Positions 37,219-46,619 are shown, counted from the stretch's first letter. The stretch is 64,000 nt of DNA from Flaccisagitta enflata (GCA_965153355.1 OZ231127.1:71300001-71364000); one strand, 5' to 3'. A program made the numbers and translations. Notes: a model not told the origin generated them from the letters alone.

Positions 37219-37359
37219 AGTCGCGGACACGCGACTCTACACCTTGCCGTGTCAGTCGGTCGGTCCGTCGGTCCGTCACATTTCTGAATTTCGAGCAGTT
37301 TTCACATTACTGCTCCTGCCCAACCGTCCGCGACTGGATTGCCGTGTATCCGGCCTTGT
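37219..37359 (+). mobile_element. F1 element, type A, minimal copy
   Basis: AGTCGCGGACACGCGACT, ctacaccttgccgtgtcag, only four GGTC-type units, gctcctgcccaacc, GTCCGCGACT, ccgtgtatccGGCCTTG-TT. At about 141 bp this is the shortest intact copy and a good reference. Confidence 0.95.
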
Positions 37360-37408
37360 TCTATAGGGGAGCCATCCTAATGTGATTACTTTGAAAATTT
37401 TTGGAAGA

Positions 37409-37577
37409 CAAGGCCGGATGCACGGCTACCCCACTCGTGTGCGGGTGGGCAGGGACTGTATTTGAGGTCATTGGATCATTTGTGCAAGAGCTGTGAGGGC
37501 AAAGACCGACGGACGGATGGATGGACGGACGGACAGACCGACAAAGCGGGGTGCAGAGTCGCGTCGCATGCGACTAA
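37409..37577 (-). mobile_element. F1 element, type B
   Basis: On +: gaCAAGGCCGGATgCACGGCT, ccactcgtgtgcgggtgggc, atttgaggtcattggatcat, (GGAC)n, acaaagcggggtgcag, hairpin AGTCGCGtcgcatGCGACT-AAAAA. Faces the type A copy 50 bp upstream. Confidence 0.92.
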
Positions 37578-37693
37578 AAAGAGTCTTCCTTTGGTAATGG
37601 TTTATTGTGCAATTTTGATATTACCATTCCTGCAGTTAAAAAGCGCGATTACTTCTACAATCATGACGGCATAAGACAGTCAATGTTTGATTG

Positions 37694-37885
37694 AACACGT
37701 ATGAGCTACGCGACTCTACACCCCGCGTCGGTCCGTCGGTCCATTGGTCCGTCCTTCCATCACACTTTACTTTTTTGGGTTTTGCGGTCTTTGGCCTCAC
37801 TGCTCCTGCCCAAATGATCAAGTGACCTCAAATACAGCCCCTGCCCACCGTCACGCGACTGAGGTAGCCGTGTATCCGGCCTTGT
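37694..37885 (+). mobile_element. F1 element, type B, left arm decayed
   Basis: cacgtatgagcTACGCGACT, ctacaccccgcgtcgg, ttgcggtctttggcctcact, two CTGCCCA boxes, TCACGCGACT internal arm, ccgtgtatccGGCCTTG-TT. Confidence 0.9.
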
Positions 37886-38141
37886 TTTTTAAACAATCAT
37901 TGGGTTAAATAAAGAGTAACCAATTGATTTCATCCAATGCGGACAAGACCTTTTCATGGGCACGAATGATTTTTTTCCTTCTTTTCTTTCTTGGCGCGCG
38001 TCAGACCTTTTTTTGCTTTTGCAGATCCTTTCAATGAATAATTTGCCAACTGAGCTTTAATAAGTAAAGATCTTTGCCGCTCTTCACTTAGGCCCGAGGC
38101 TTCTTTTTTTGGTTCCCGTTTATTATTCTTTAACCAATTTT

Positions 38142-38299
38142 TAGTCGCGGACACGCGACTCTACACCTTGCCATGTCGGTCGGTCCGTCGGTCGGTCCGT
38201 CGGTCGGGCCGTCGGTAACATTTTTAAATTGCGAGCAGTTTTCGCATTATTGCTCCTGCCCAACCGTCCGCGACTGTCCTGCCGTGTATCCGGCCTTGT
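38142..38299 (+). mobile_element. F1 element, type A
   Basis: AGTCGCGGACACGCGACT, ctacaccttgccatgtcgg, (GGTCCGTC)n, attgcgagcagttttcgc, GTCCGCGACT, ccgtgtatccGGCCTTG-TT. Confidence 0.95.
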
Positions 38300-38460
38300 T
38301 TTATCCTCAGTTTTTAGTCTTTTTTATTTCAGGCCTTCAATTGATCTGAAATATTGTTTGTTGTTATGTCTCATTCGTCTCTTAATTCCCACCAGTCAAG
38401 TGGAACAATATCAATCATTATTAGCACACTAAACAAGGGCGGTTACTCAGACACCGAACT

Positions 38461-38500
38461 AAACGAGGCCGGATACACGGCTTCCATAGTTCCGTGTGGC
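38461..38500 (-). mobile_element. F1 end fragment
   Basis: acgAGGCCGGATACACGGCTt then ccatagttccgtg. The rest of the element is absent. Confidence 0.6.
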
Positions 38501-38980
38501 TGTGATTCAAAAGGTTAAAAAGCATTTGGGAAGGGGTAGTGATGCTGATGCAAAGAAAAATTTTTGCTACTCGGAGGCATGGAAGAACATCAATATCTGT
38601 CGTCTCCTTATTTTTCAATGGACTCGCTAGCCCATTTGAGGTAGGAAAAACTTGAGCTTCGCATGAGCGCATGCCAAAGGGACTAGGCAGAATTACGCCT
38701 TATTGTTAGGCTGCCTCATTGCCGATATACAATATACAAGTAACTACATAATCTTTGATAGGAGCGCAGATGAATGCCTTATAGGCGGTTATACCATAAA
38801 AGCGGGTGCGTTATAGCGGTGCTTCACTGTAGCTTTTGTTTTGGTAATTGGCATAAATGCGATTCATCTGACTGAATAATTGATACGAGTTGACCTCGTG
38901 TGTTGAGTAGATAGCCTAAGAAATACATTCATCATCATTTTTCATTCCATCTGTCAAGGTGTTATATTCAGCTCTGAAAC
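38501..38980. other. No gene recognised
   Basis: No repeat or frame of note. Confidence 0.4.
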
Positions 38981-38989
38981 AATATTTTT

Positions 38990-39141
38990 AGTCGCGGACA
39001 CGCGACTCTATAAGCCACTTTTCGGTCGGTCCGTCGGTCGGTCGGTCGGTCGATCGGTCCGTAACGAAGTTGTTTTTTTTTAAGGTTTTCCGCTCCTGCC
39101 CACCCGTCCGCGACTAATGCTGCCGTGTATACGGCCTTGTT
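38990..39141 (+). mobile_element. F1 element, type C
   Basis: AGTCGCGGACACGCGACT, ctataagccacttttcgg, (GGTC)n, cgtaacgaagttg, aaggttttccgctcctgccc, acccGTCCGCGACT, ccgtgtatacGGCCTTG-TT. Confidence 0.95.
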
Positions 39142-39359
39142 TAGAAGATTTCTTAAATCTTTGTTTGCTACTTACTTCTACTTTTCAATACATCCAAAAA
39201 CATTTTAAAATATTTCAAAACATTTTGAGTCGATTCCTTTTTATTTTCCACTTCCACTTTTATATTTGTTCATCCCTCCATGATCTTTTTGTATTTCTGT
39301 TTTTGTTTGCACAAAATGTTTGTGCCGCTCGATGAAAATCTACTTTCCCATCTCTCTGT

Positions 39360-39473
39360 TGATCTGTCCAGTCTTCTCTCTTTCTCTGTCTCTTTCTCTG
39401 TCTCTTTCTCACTTTCCGTCTGTCTGTCTGTCTGTCTGTCTCTTTCTCACTTTCTGTCTGTCTGTCTGTCTTG

Positions 39474-39521
<48 letters not shown>

Positions 39522-39525
39522 TCTA
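39360..39525. repeat. (TCTG)n/(TC)n microsatellite
   Basis: Mixed TCTG, TCTCTT and CT repeats. Confidence 0.93.
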
Positions 39526-39851
39526 CCCCACATTTCCACTCAGGTGTAGTCTTCGCTGAGGCAGTTTTCCCGTGAGACTCCCACATTTTCATTTGAGTGC
39601 TTCATGCTTTGGATTTCCAGCCTCCTTTCTTTCCTTTCCCGTCTTTTTTATTTCCTTATTTCTTTTTCCCCTCTCTTTCATACATTCTTTCAAATTCTTA
39701 GTCTTCATGTAATTCTCCCAATAGTTTCTTGCACGTCTTCTCCACGTTTTTCCACAAAGACAATCTTTTTTCTAAATTTCAAATTTTGTCCTTTTGATTT
39801 TTTGTCAATGCAGATATCTATTTCTTCTTCTATTTTTCTCTTTTTTTTCCT

Positions 39852-40100
39852 TTTGGGCAGCGGCCCCGAAGGGGTCGATGACCTATGCTTTCACACATAT
39901 GGGGAATTTTCTCCCCCTCCTCCTCCGTCCCCCTTCCTCCCCAACTCAAATTCTAGCCTTGCGGTCCAAATTCCAGCCTTGCGGCCCAGATTCCAGCCTG
40001 GAGGCCCTAATTCCAGCCTGGAGGCCATGTTTTTGACTTTCGAGCGGTTTTTACGGGCCTGCTCCAACTGTCAGCGACTGTCTCCGTGTATCCGGCCTTG
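39852..40100 (+). mobile_element. F2/F1 chimeric element
   Basis: The left half is F2: TTTTGGGCAGCGGCCCC-gaaGGGGtCGATGACC, tatgctttcacacatatggg, and about five 20-bp units ccagcctggaggccctaatt. After 40026 the sequence is F1: gtttttgactttcgagcggt, cctgctccaa, ctgtcaGCGACTgtctcc, gtgtatccGGCCTTG-TT. Neither the F2 right arm nor the F1 left hairpin is present. Confidence 0.85.
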
Positions 40101-40435
40101 TTTCTTTTTCTTTTTTTTTCTTTTTTTTCTTTTTCTTTTCTTTTCTTTTTCTTTTTCTTTTTCTTTTTCTTTTCTTTCTTTTCTTTTTCTTTTTCTTTTT
40201 TGCTTTTTCTGTTTTTTTTCTTTTTTTCTTTTCTTTTCTTTCTTTTTTTCTTTTTCTTTTCATTTTTCTTTTCCTCTTCATTTTTCTTTTTCTCTTTCTT
40301 TTTCTTTTTCTTTTTTCTTTTTCCTTTTCCCTCCTTTTTCATCTTCTTCTTCTTCTTCTTCTTCTTCTTCTTCTTCTTCTTCTTCTTCTTCTTCTTCTTC
40401 TTCTTCTTCTTCTTCTTCTTCTTCTTCTTCCACTC
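40101..40435. repeat. T-rich (CTTTT)n tract grading into (CTT)n
   Basis: ctttttctttttc units to about 40335, then pure CTT at 40338-40430. Confidence 0.95.
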
Positions 40436-40792
40436 ATCCCATCCTTCCCCGTTGTCATCCTTCAACCTGCCGCCATCCTTTCAACTTTACCTTTACCTTC
40501 ATCCATAATTTATTTCACTTTGCTCCAATTTAGAAACAAAATTCTTGCCTCTTTTACTTTTGTACACATTCGCCACAGACTAGTGACCGACCTTCCTTTC
40601 TCTCTCTCTCTCTCTCTCTCTCCTGACTCTTGAGTCTTGACTGATTGCGGGTAACTTGTCATGTGTCTTTTTTGTTCCTTGGTATGAAGTCGTTCTATTA
40701 TTATGATCGAGTAGTTGAATATATGGAGTATGGAAGCTCAGATATGGTGTTAGTTGTCTTGGTAAGTAAACGTCTCTTTTCCTTAAAACAAG

Positions 40793-40835
40793 GCCAGATA
40801 CACGGCTGCCTCGACCAGTCGGACGGAAAAAGTGT
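40793..40835 (-). mobile_element. F1 end fragment
   Basis: aaACAAGGCCaGATACACGGC then tgcctcgaccAGTCGgacgg, followed by T-rich DNA and the GTT array. No other F1 boxes. Confidence 0.6.
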
Positions 40836-40854
40836 TGTTTTTGTTTTTGTTTTT

Positions 40855-40865
40855 ACTGTTGTTAC

Positions 40866-40926
<61 letters not shown>
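40855..40926. repeat. (GTT)n microsatellite
   Basis: About 24 GTT units. Confidence 0.97.
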
Positions 40927-41031
40927 ACAGCAAGAGCAGCATTATCAGCAAGAAAGATTGTTAAGTTGTTGTTGTTGTGAGAGATTAAAACGTCGTCTAA
41001 AGCATCTGGAAGTGACATCTGAGCTCACCTT

Positions 41032-41035
<4 letters not shown>

Positions 41036-41062
<27 letters not shown>
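41036..41062. repeat. (CT)n microsatellite
   Basis: Short pure CT tract just left of an F2 element. Confidence 0.95.
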
Positions 41063-41066
<4 letters not shown>

Positions 41067-41083
41067 TCCTCGGCGACTTTTCC

Positions 41084-42022
41084 TTTTAGGGCAGCGGCCT
41101 GAAATGATGTCCTATGCTTTCACACATATGGGGGATTTTCTTTTCTCTTCTTCTACTTCTTCTTCTTTCTCTTCTTCTTCTTCTTCTTCTTCTTCTTCTT
41201 TCTTCTTCTTCTTCTTCTTCCTTCTTCTTCCTTTTCTTTTCTTTTTCTTTCTTCTCTACTTTTCTTTTGTGCCCCTCCCCAGCCTTGAGGCCCAACCCAG
41301 TCTTGAGGCCCAATCTTGACCTCTAGGGCCCAAATCCCACCTCAAGGCCCAAATTCATCATGGTTTGGGCCTGAGACTGGGATTTGGGCTCCTGAGGCTA
41401 GGATATGGCCTCGAGGCTGAGAGATATGGGCTCGAGGCTGGTATGAGAGGGGTATGGAGGAGAAGAAGAAGAAGGAGGAGAAATCCCCCATTTGTGTGAG
41501 AGCATAGGTCATTGACCCTTTGGGCCGCTGCCTCTCAACTAACTCATTCACTTAACCTGGCGGTTAGGGTTAACCCAACCCTAACCCTAACCTCTCAACT
41601 CCAACCTAACCCTCAACCCTAACCCTAACCCACCTAAGTGAAGTCAAACCCTAACCCTAACCCTAACCCGCAACATATACCTCCAAAGTGGAGTTTAACC
41701 CTAACCCTAACCCTAACCCGCAACATATACCTCAAAACAGAAGTCAAACCCTAACCCTAACCCTAACCCTTACCCATATACCTCCAAAGTGAAGTCAAAT
41801 AAGGTTAGGGTTAGGGTTTGGAGGTTAGGGTTAGGGTTTGGAGGTTAGGGTAATGTTTCAGTAAGTGAGCGACATGCACCCGCTCATGAGCGTGGCGGGT
41901 TAGGGTTAGGGTTAGAGTTAGTGTTAAAAGAAAGTATACCACTATTTCGCTTTTGGTTCAAACCACAACCTACTTAAGCAGGGTACGGGTACCGCTGACC
42001 ATCTAACGCTTTTGCGACTATT
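41084..42022 (+). mobile_element. F2 element enlarged by telomere-like repeats
   Basis: Left TTTTaGGGCAGCGGCCtgaaatGATGtCCTATG, a CTT-rich segment, six to eight degenerate units (ccttgaggcccaaa and its inverse tgggatttgggctc), and right arm cataggtcattgacccttt-gggcCGCTGCC. The usual tail (tcac..acat..ggggcaacgggtacc) is replaced from 41540 by telomere-like sequence. The final 45 bp (gggtaccgctgaccatctaa through cgcttttGCGACTATT) are normal. Confidence 0.8.
41567..41935. repeat. Interstitial telomere-like repeats (CCCTAA)n and (TTAGGG)n
   Basis: Three or four blocks of three to five ccctaa units separated by about 35-bp spacers (cgcaacatatacctccaaag, tggagttt), giving a unit of about 55 bp. 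They are followed by three blocks of ttaggg on the other strand (from about 41803) joined by tttggagg. A tiny ttagggttaaccc junction sits at the left edge. Confidence 0.9.
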
Positions 42023-42024
42023 CC

Positions 42025-42531
42025 TTTCTGTGCAGCGGCTCCAAAGGGGCCGATGACCTATGCTTTCACACAGGAGAACTTTCTCCTTCTTCTCCTTCTC
42101 CTTCTTCTCCTCCGTCCACCCCCTTGAAGCTCGAGCCTCAAAGCCCAGAATCCAGCCTTAAGGCTCGAAATCCGGCCTTTGAAGCTCATATCCAAGCCTT
42201 GAGGCTCAAATCCCAACCTTGAGGCTCAAATTCCAACCTGGAGGCTCAAATCCCAGCCTTGGGGCTCAAATCCCAGCCTTGAGGCTCAAATCCCAACCTC
42301 GAGGCTCAAATTCCAACCTCAAGGCTTAAATCCAAGCCTTGAGGCTCAAAGCCCAGACTCAAGTCTCAAATTCCATTATTGATGCTTAAATTCAAGCCTA
42401 GATCCACAACACTTACTCGGCATAGGTCATCGGCCCCTTTGGGGTCGCTGCCCCTCTCACCATCACACATCAACACATACTCACATTGGGGCAACGGGTA
42501 CCGCAGACCATCTAACGCTTTTGCGACTATT
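42025..42531 (+). mobile_element. F2 element with 20-bp core, abutting the previous copy
   Basis: Starts two or three bases after the preceding F2 ends: tttctGtGCAGCGGCtCCaaaGGGGCCGATGACC. Core of about 14 units ccttgaggctcaaatcccag. Right arm GTCATCGGCCCCtttGGGGTCGCTGCCCC, tail to gcttttGCGACTATT. Confidence 0.92.
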
Positions 42532-43330
42532 GTCTTCTGCCATCTGTTTACTCATCAATCTCGTCCTCTTCGTCCTCAACCTCCTCCTTTCTCTCTCCGC
42601 TTCGCCCCGCCTCCTCCTCCTCCTCATCCTTCTCCTCTTTCCCCCGCCTCCCTCATTGACTCTGCATTATTCAAGTCAAGTTCGCATTAGTGATTGACTA
42701 TCATTAAGATATCAGGTTATTGGTCAAAAAGATAAGATTATGACAGCTTCCCTCCAAAGGCAACATTTGCGTTTGAAAGAGGGTCTAAATGGAAATCATG
42801 AGTAAATGGAAATGGAAAAACAAGTGAATGAAAGTGATTCAGATGGCTCAGACACAATATTTAAAAGAAAAATTTGCATTCATTTAGCAAAAAAGACCAA
42901 GTTTAGCCACTCTTCTACGATTCCTTGATTTTCGGTATTTGGACGAAAAACCTCGTTTGCCTGGAAAAGGCGATTTACCCCTGTATTCTTTTCATAGTTT
43001 CTACACTGGGCATTTATCTAAGGGGAGTGCGTCAGTTGTATAGCACACAGTAGGGTTCTCATTATGCAGTGACACCAAGAGCAGTATACTAGAGAAACAG
43101 CAGTCGGTATTTTGAATAGAAAGCAAATTATGAGTGCTCATTCAATGGGAAATGATTAAACAAGTGAGCAAGCAAATGGGCTTGCGCGGTTATAATCTCT
43201 CTGAGTCTCAGCTCGGCTAGCTTAAAATCCAACTGCGATTAAAAAACACCTGATCAAAATACCGTTGCTATCTTTAGGCACATCTACGCAACATATTACA
43301 CTTTTTAAAAGGGCAGGTAACCACGGCAAA
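42532..43330. other. No gene recognised
   Basis: CCTCCT-rich at 42560-42650, then AT-rich sequence without recognisable features. Confidence 0.45.
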
Positions 43331-43334
43331 AATT

Positions 43335-43557
43335 AAGGCCGGATACACGGCTACCCCAGTCGCGTGCGGGTGGGCAGGGGCCGTATTTGAGGTCACTTGA
43401 TCGTTTGAGCAGGTGTGGCGAGGCCAAAGACCGCAAAAAAAAAAAAAAAAAAAGACGTAAAATGAAAAAAAAAAAAGATAAGTGGGACCGAAGGACCGAC
43501 CGAAGGACCGACCGACAGACGGACAGAGCGGGTCATAGTCGCATGCACGTGACTAAA
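43335..43557 (-). mobile_element. F1 element, type B, with poly(A) runs
   Basis: On +: AAGGCCGGATACACGGCTAC, cccAGTCGCGTGCggg, gtatttgaggtcacttgatc, gaccgc then two A-runs, (GGACCGAC)n, agagcgggtcat, hairpin AGTCGCaTGCACGtGACT-AAAAA. Confidence 0.92.
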
Positions 43558-43638
43558 AAAATCATTTTAGCCGTGGACAAGCCATTTTGTGCTAGTATCT
43601 CGTTTCGTCAGTTTGTCCATAGGCTCCGGATACCCTTT

Positions 43639-43787
43639 AGTCGCGGACTAGCGACTTAAAGCGGCTTCGTCCATCCGTTGGTCCGTTGGTACGTCCATAA
43701 TGATCAAGTTAGAAAGTGCGATAAACACGCATTTCCGCCCCTGCCCACCTGTCCGCGACTGGTATTGGCTGTGTGTCCCGCCTTGTC
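43639..43787 (+). mobile_element. F1 element, type D
   Basis: AGTCGCGGACtaGCGACT, aaagcggcttcgtcc, (GTCC)n, ataatgatcaagttagaaag, gcatttccgcccctgcccac, tGTCCGCGACT, ggtattggctgtgtgtccCGCCTTG. Confidence 0.9.
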
Positions 43788-43809
43788 ATGGTATTTTTTG
43801 AAATTAATA

Positions 43810-44364
43810 CAGTAGATCTCGTCTAGACTTGAGATAACGGGGGCAAGCATTTTAGAAAAACAAATGAAGCTAGGGGAGTGATATTTGAAATATAGACTAA
43901 TAAAGGGATTTTTTATTGCTTATGATAGCTGGTTGCTGTAGAAAGGCATTTCTATATATTTTCGCTAAAATTATGAGAAATTTTTTGAGGGAACATTTTT
44001 TAAAATTAGATTTGCTACACCTTTCCCACAGTAGGTTCTGTAAGAATGTCGCTCGTTTAGCGGTTGCCAAGGGTTGTCACACAAGGATACGCTCCCTAGC
44101 AACGGCCAAAAAAGCAACATTCTTACAGAACATACTGTGGGAAAGTTTTAGCAAATTTGATTTTAAGCAATGTTCCCTGAAAAAAACCCTCAAAATATTG
44201 ATATTCAAGCGAGAATACATGGAAATGTGTTTCCATAGCAACCAGCTATCATGGGGAATTAAGCATCCTTTGATAAGTTTATAATCCAAATATCGCTCCC
44301 CTGCCTTCATTCGTCTTTCCACAGTGCTTGCCCCCGTTATCTCAAGTCTAGACGAGATCTACTG
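43810..44364. mobile_element. M1 palindromic TA-MITE, complete (555 bp)
   Basis: Perfect 40-bp terminal inverted repeats beginning CAGTAGATCTCGTCTAGACT, with TA on both sides (43808-43809, 44365-44366). Inner arms continue the palindrome: gatagctggttgct with agcaaccagctatc, and cccacagtaggttctgtaag with its inverse around 44125-44150. The whole element could fold into one long hairpin with its turn near 44085. No transposase. TA target and CAGT start suggest the Tc1/mariner/pogo group. Confidence 0.92.
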
Positions 44365-44390
44365 TACCCCTGCATAGAGTTCAACCATCT

Positions 44391-44420
44391 GTAACTGTTG
44401 CTGTGTGTACAGCCTTGTTT
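44391..44420 (+). mobile_element. F1 right-end fragment
   Basis: gtaactgttgctgtgtgtac-aGCCTTG-TTT only. Confidence 0.5.
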
Positions 44421-44445
44421 AGTTGATAAAATGCCCTCCATGTGC

Positions 44446-44687
44446 AATTTCACCCTGATACAACCCCAGCCAAAACTTTCATCCCCTCCGCTATTGTAAG
44501 TGACGGATGGAAGAACTGTTCAAATGAAGTCGCGTGCAGGTTGGCAGGAGCAGTATTGGTATTACTAGAGTGAGGCCTAAGACCGCAAAGACATACTGTA
44601 AAAAGGGGACCAAACGACCGATTGACCGACGGAAAGAAGGACATTGACCCATTGTGGGGTGTAGAGTCGCTTAGTGTGCAACTATAA
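44446..44687 (-). mobile_element. F1 element with about 60-bp insertion
   Basis: On +: accctgatacaaccccag, then about 60 unrelated bases, then AGTCGCGTGCAGGttggcag, ctaagaccgcaaag, (GACC)n, gtggggtgtag, decayed hairpin AGTCGCttagtGTGCaACT. Confidence 0.75.
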
Positions 44688-44727
44688 AGCTTAAGCTCTG
44701 ACGTTGTTTCACGAGAACTTATCAGTT

Positions 44728-45633
44728 AAATCGCGTGCTACGCAACTCTACACCCCGTTACACAGCCATCAATCTCGTTTGAAAAATTCTTTTAAGCTTT
44801 TTCTCTTAGATGCATCAACTGAGTGAATTGAAATCATTTTTTCTTTAAAGAACATTGTTTGACGTTTTTTGTATCAAAATATTATCAACTTGGGTCGAAT
44901 AGTTTTCATTTTATGACAATTTGAAGTATGAACAGTTTCAGGAGTAAAATAAAGGAAAATTGTTGTTTGACAAGGCAGTTCCTCTTTAAATAGGTCTTAT
45001 TTCTAAACGGCTTGAGCTACAGATGCCAGATTGGTCTCGAATGAAAGATAATTTAATGCAGTTTTAGCTATCAAAAAGAGAAAAACCGTTTTTTACCTTT
45101 TTGTTGTACTTCTTATTGAAAAACCCACAAGTCAAAGGAATTTAGACAAAAAAATCGATTTCAAGGACATGAAATTTACTCTTTATGCCAATTCATCTAC
45201 CTACAAAAGAAATTATGAAAAACTACATCAAATTATCTTTCATTTGAGACCAATCTGGCGTTTGTAGCTTAAACGGTTTAGAAATGAGAGGAATTTAAAG
45301 AAAGACACTATTGTGAGCAATATATTAATTTTGCCTCAGCTGTTAATACCAAAATTACTTCAAATTGAGGTTGTAGACAAACTATTTAACCTAGACCAAT
45401 GAAATTTTGACACAAAAAACGTCAAACATTGTACTTAAAGGGAAAATCAATTTCAAATCATGAAAAGGAAGCATTGAAGCACAATAGCTTAATACTTTTT
45501 TTCAGTTGAGATTGATGACCCTGTATTTCCGTCGGTTGGTCTCCTTTTCACTTTTTCGTTGTTTTAGAGCATTCTGAGCTCACTGCCCCTGCCCACCTGC
45601 ACACAACTAGGGTAGCCGATTAACTGGCCCTGT
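44728..45633 (+). mobile_element. F1 element interrupted by a MITE
   Basis: Left part AaTCGCGTGCtACGCaACT-ctacaccccgt (44728-44758). Right part tttccgtcggttggtctcct, agcattctgagctcactgcc, cctgcccacctGCACaCaACT, agggtagccg and gGCCcTG-TC (45526-45633). The two halves form a normal F1 if 44761-45523 is removed. Confidence 0.85.
44761..45523. mobile_element. TA-flanked palindromic MITE nested in F1 (763 bp)
   Basis: Ends CACAG-CCATCAATCTC and the inverse of CAGGGTCATCAATCTC, flanked by TA at 44759-44760 and 45524-45525. Inner inverted arms: tttgacgttttttgt (44869) with acaaaaaacgtcaaa (45412), and agattggtctcgaatgaaag (45029) with ctttcatttgagaccaatct (45239). No coding capacity. Confidence 0.88.
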
Positions 45634-45655
45634 CTTTTGTATGTACTGCTTCATC

Positions 45656-45667
45656 TCTCTCTCTGCC

Positions 45668-45733
<66 letters not shown>
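45656..45733. repeat. (TCTG)n(CT)n microsatellite
   Basis: Short TCTG run joined to pure CT. Confidence 0.95.
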
Positions 45734-45735
<2 letters not shown>

Positions 45736-46005
45736 GAAATAACCTATAACTTTTTCTTTCATTAAATGAATCACTCACTCTCACAAAAAAACATAACTTT
45801 TTTTTCATGAATGAATCTCGAATCAATTTAAAACAACTAGCAATACAAGGGAGCGCTGACATCTATGTCATTAAATGTTGCAACCGGTTTTGTCATGTTG
45901 TTTCTTCACAAACGCAAACGCCACAATTCTCTATCATCTGTGAATAAAAAGATGTTTGCAATTTTGGTTGAATGCAAGAGTAAATTTTTTATGTTTTATG
46001 TTTCT

Positions 46006-46119
46006 AGTCGCATGCACACGACTCTAAAACCTGCTTTGTCGGTCTATGAGTCATAGAGACTATGACCCGCTATGTCGGTTGGTCGGATAGTGACACTTTT
46101 TTTTTGGCGTTTATGGGCG
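46006..46119 (+). mobile_element. F1 left half, truncated by the next F1
   Basis: AGTCGCaTGCACaCGACT, ctaaaacctgctttgtcgg, a second partial ctatgacccgctatgtcgg, gacactttttttttggc. No internal arm or right end before the next copy starts. Confidence 0.75.
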
Positions 46120-46125
46120 GTTTTT

Positions 46126-46246
46126 AGTGGCGGACACGCGACTCTACACCTTGGTCTGTCGGTTGGTAGGTCTGTTACGGTCGGTTTTTGCAATACCGCT
46201 CCCACCCAACCGTCCGGGACTGGATTGCCGTGTATCCGGCCTTGTT
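46126..46246 (+). mobile_element. F1 element, type A, short
   Basis: AGTgGCGGACACGCGACT, ctacaccttggtctgtcgg, cggtttttgcaataccgctc, cGTCCGgGACT, ccgtgtatccGGCCTTG-TT. About 121 bp, with a reduced GGTC run. Confidence 0.93.
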
Positions 46247-46523
46247 ACAATGCAGCTCCTGCAGCCCTTGATACTTAATCCTGTATCTTAGAGCATGTAC
46301 TTGCTAAATGGAGATACCTTGCAATGAGTCGGCTTGAATTTCATGATGAACTAGAGTATAATTTTCCTTTTGCATATCGCGGGAACGCAATGTCGTCTCC
46401 GTTTGATGATGCTCGAACCATCCCAATTAGCATACAGCAGCATATCCTTTTATTTATGCATAGAATATGGTGAATCAATTTCAAATCAGACTTACAGATT
46501 GATTTCGACCATTTAGACTTTTT

Positions 46524-46612
46524 GGTTGCGTGCATGCGACTCTATAATCCGTCGGTCAGTCCATCTGTCTGTCCTTCGGCCTATCCATCCGTCCGTCACT
46601 ATTCGCTTTTCC
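46524..46612 (+). mobile_element. F1 left half
   Basis: ttGCGTGCAtGCGACT, ctataatccgtcggtcag, (GTCC)n, cactattcgcttttcc, then a GT array. The right half is absent or replaced by the array. Confidence 0.7.
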
Positions 46613-46619
46613 AACAACT

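Noticed and set aside
41567-41935. Head-to-head telomere fusion
   Set aside because: On the + strand the blocks run CCCTAA then TTAGGG, the opposite of the main polarity expected for fused ends, and spacers interrupt every few units.
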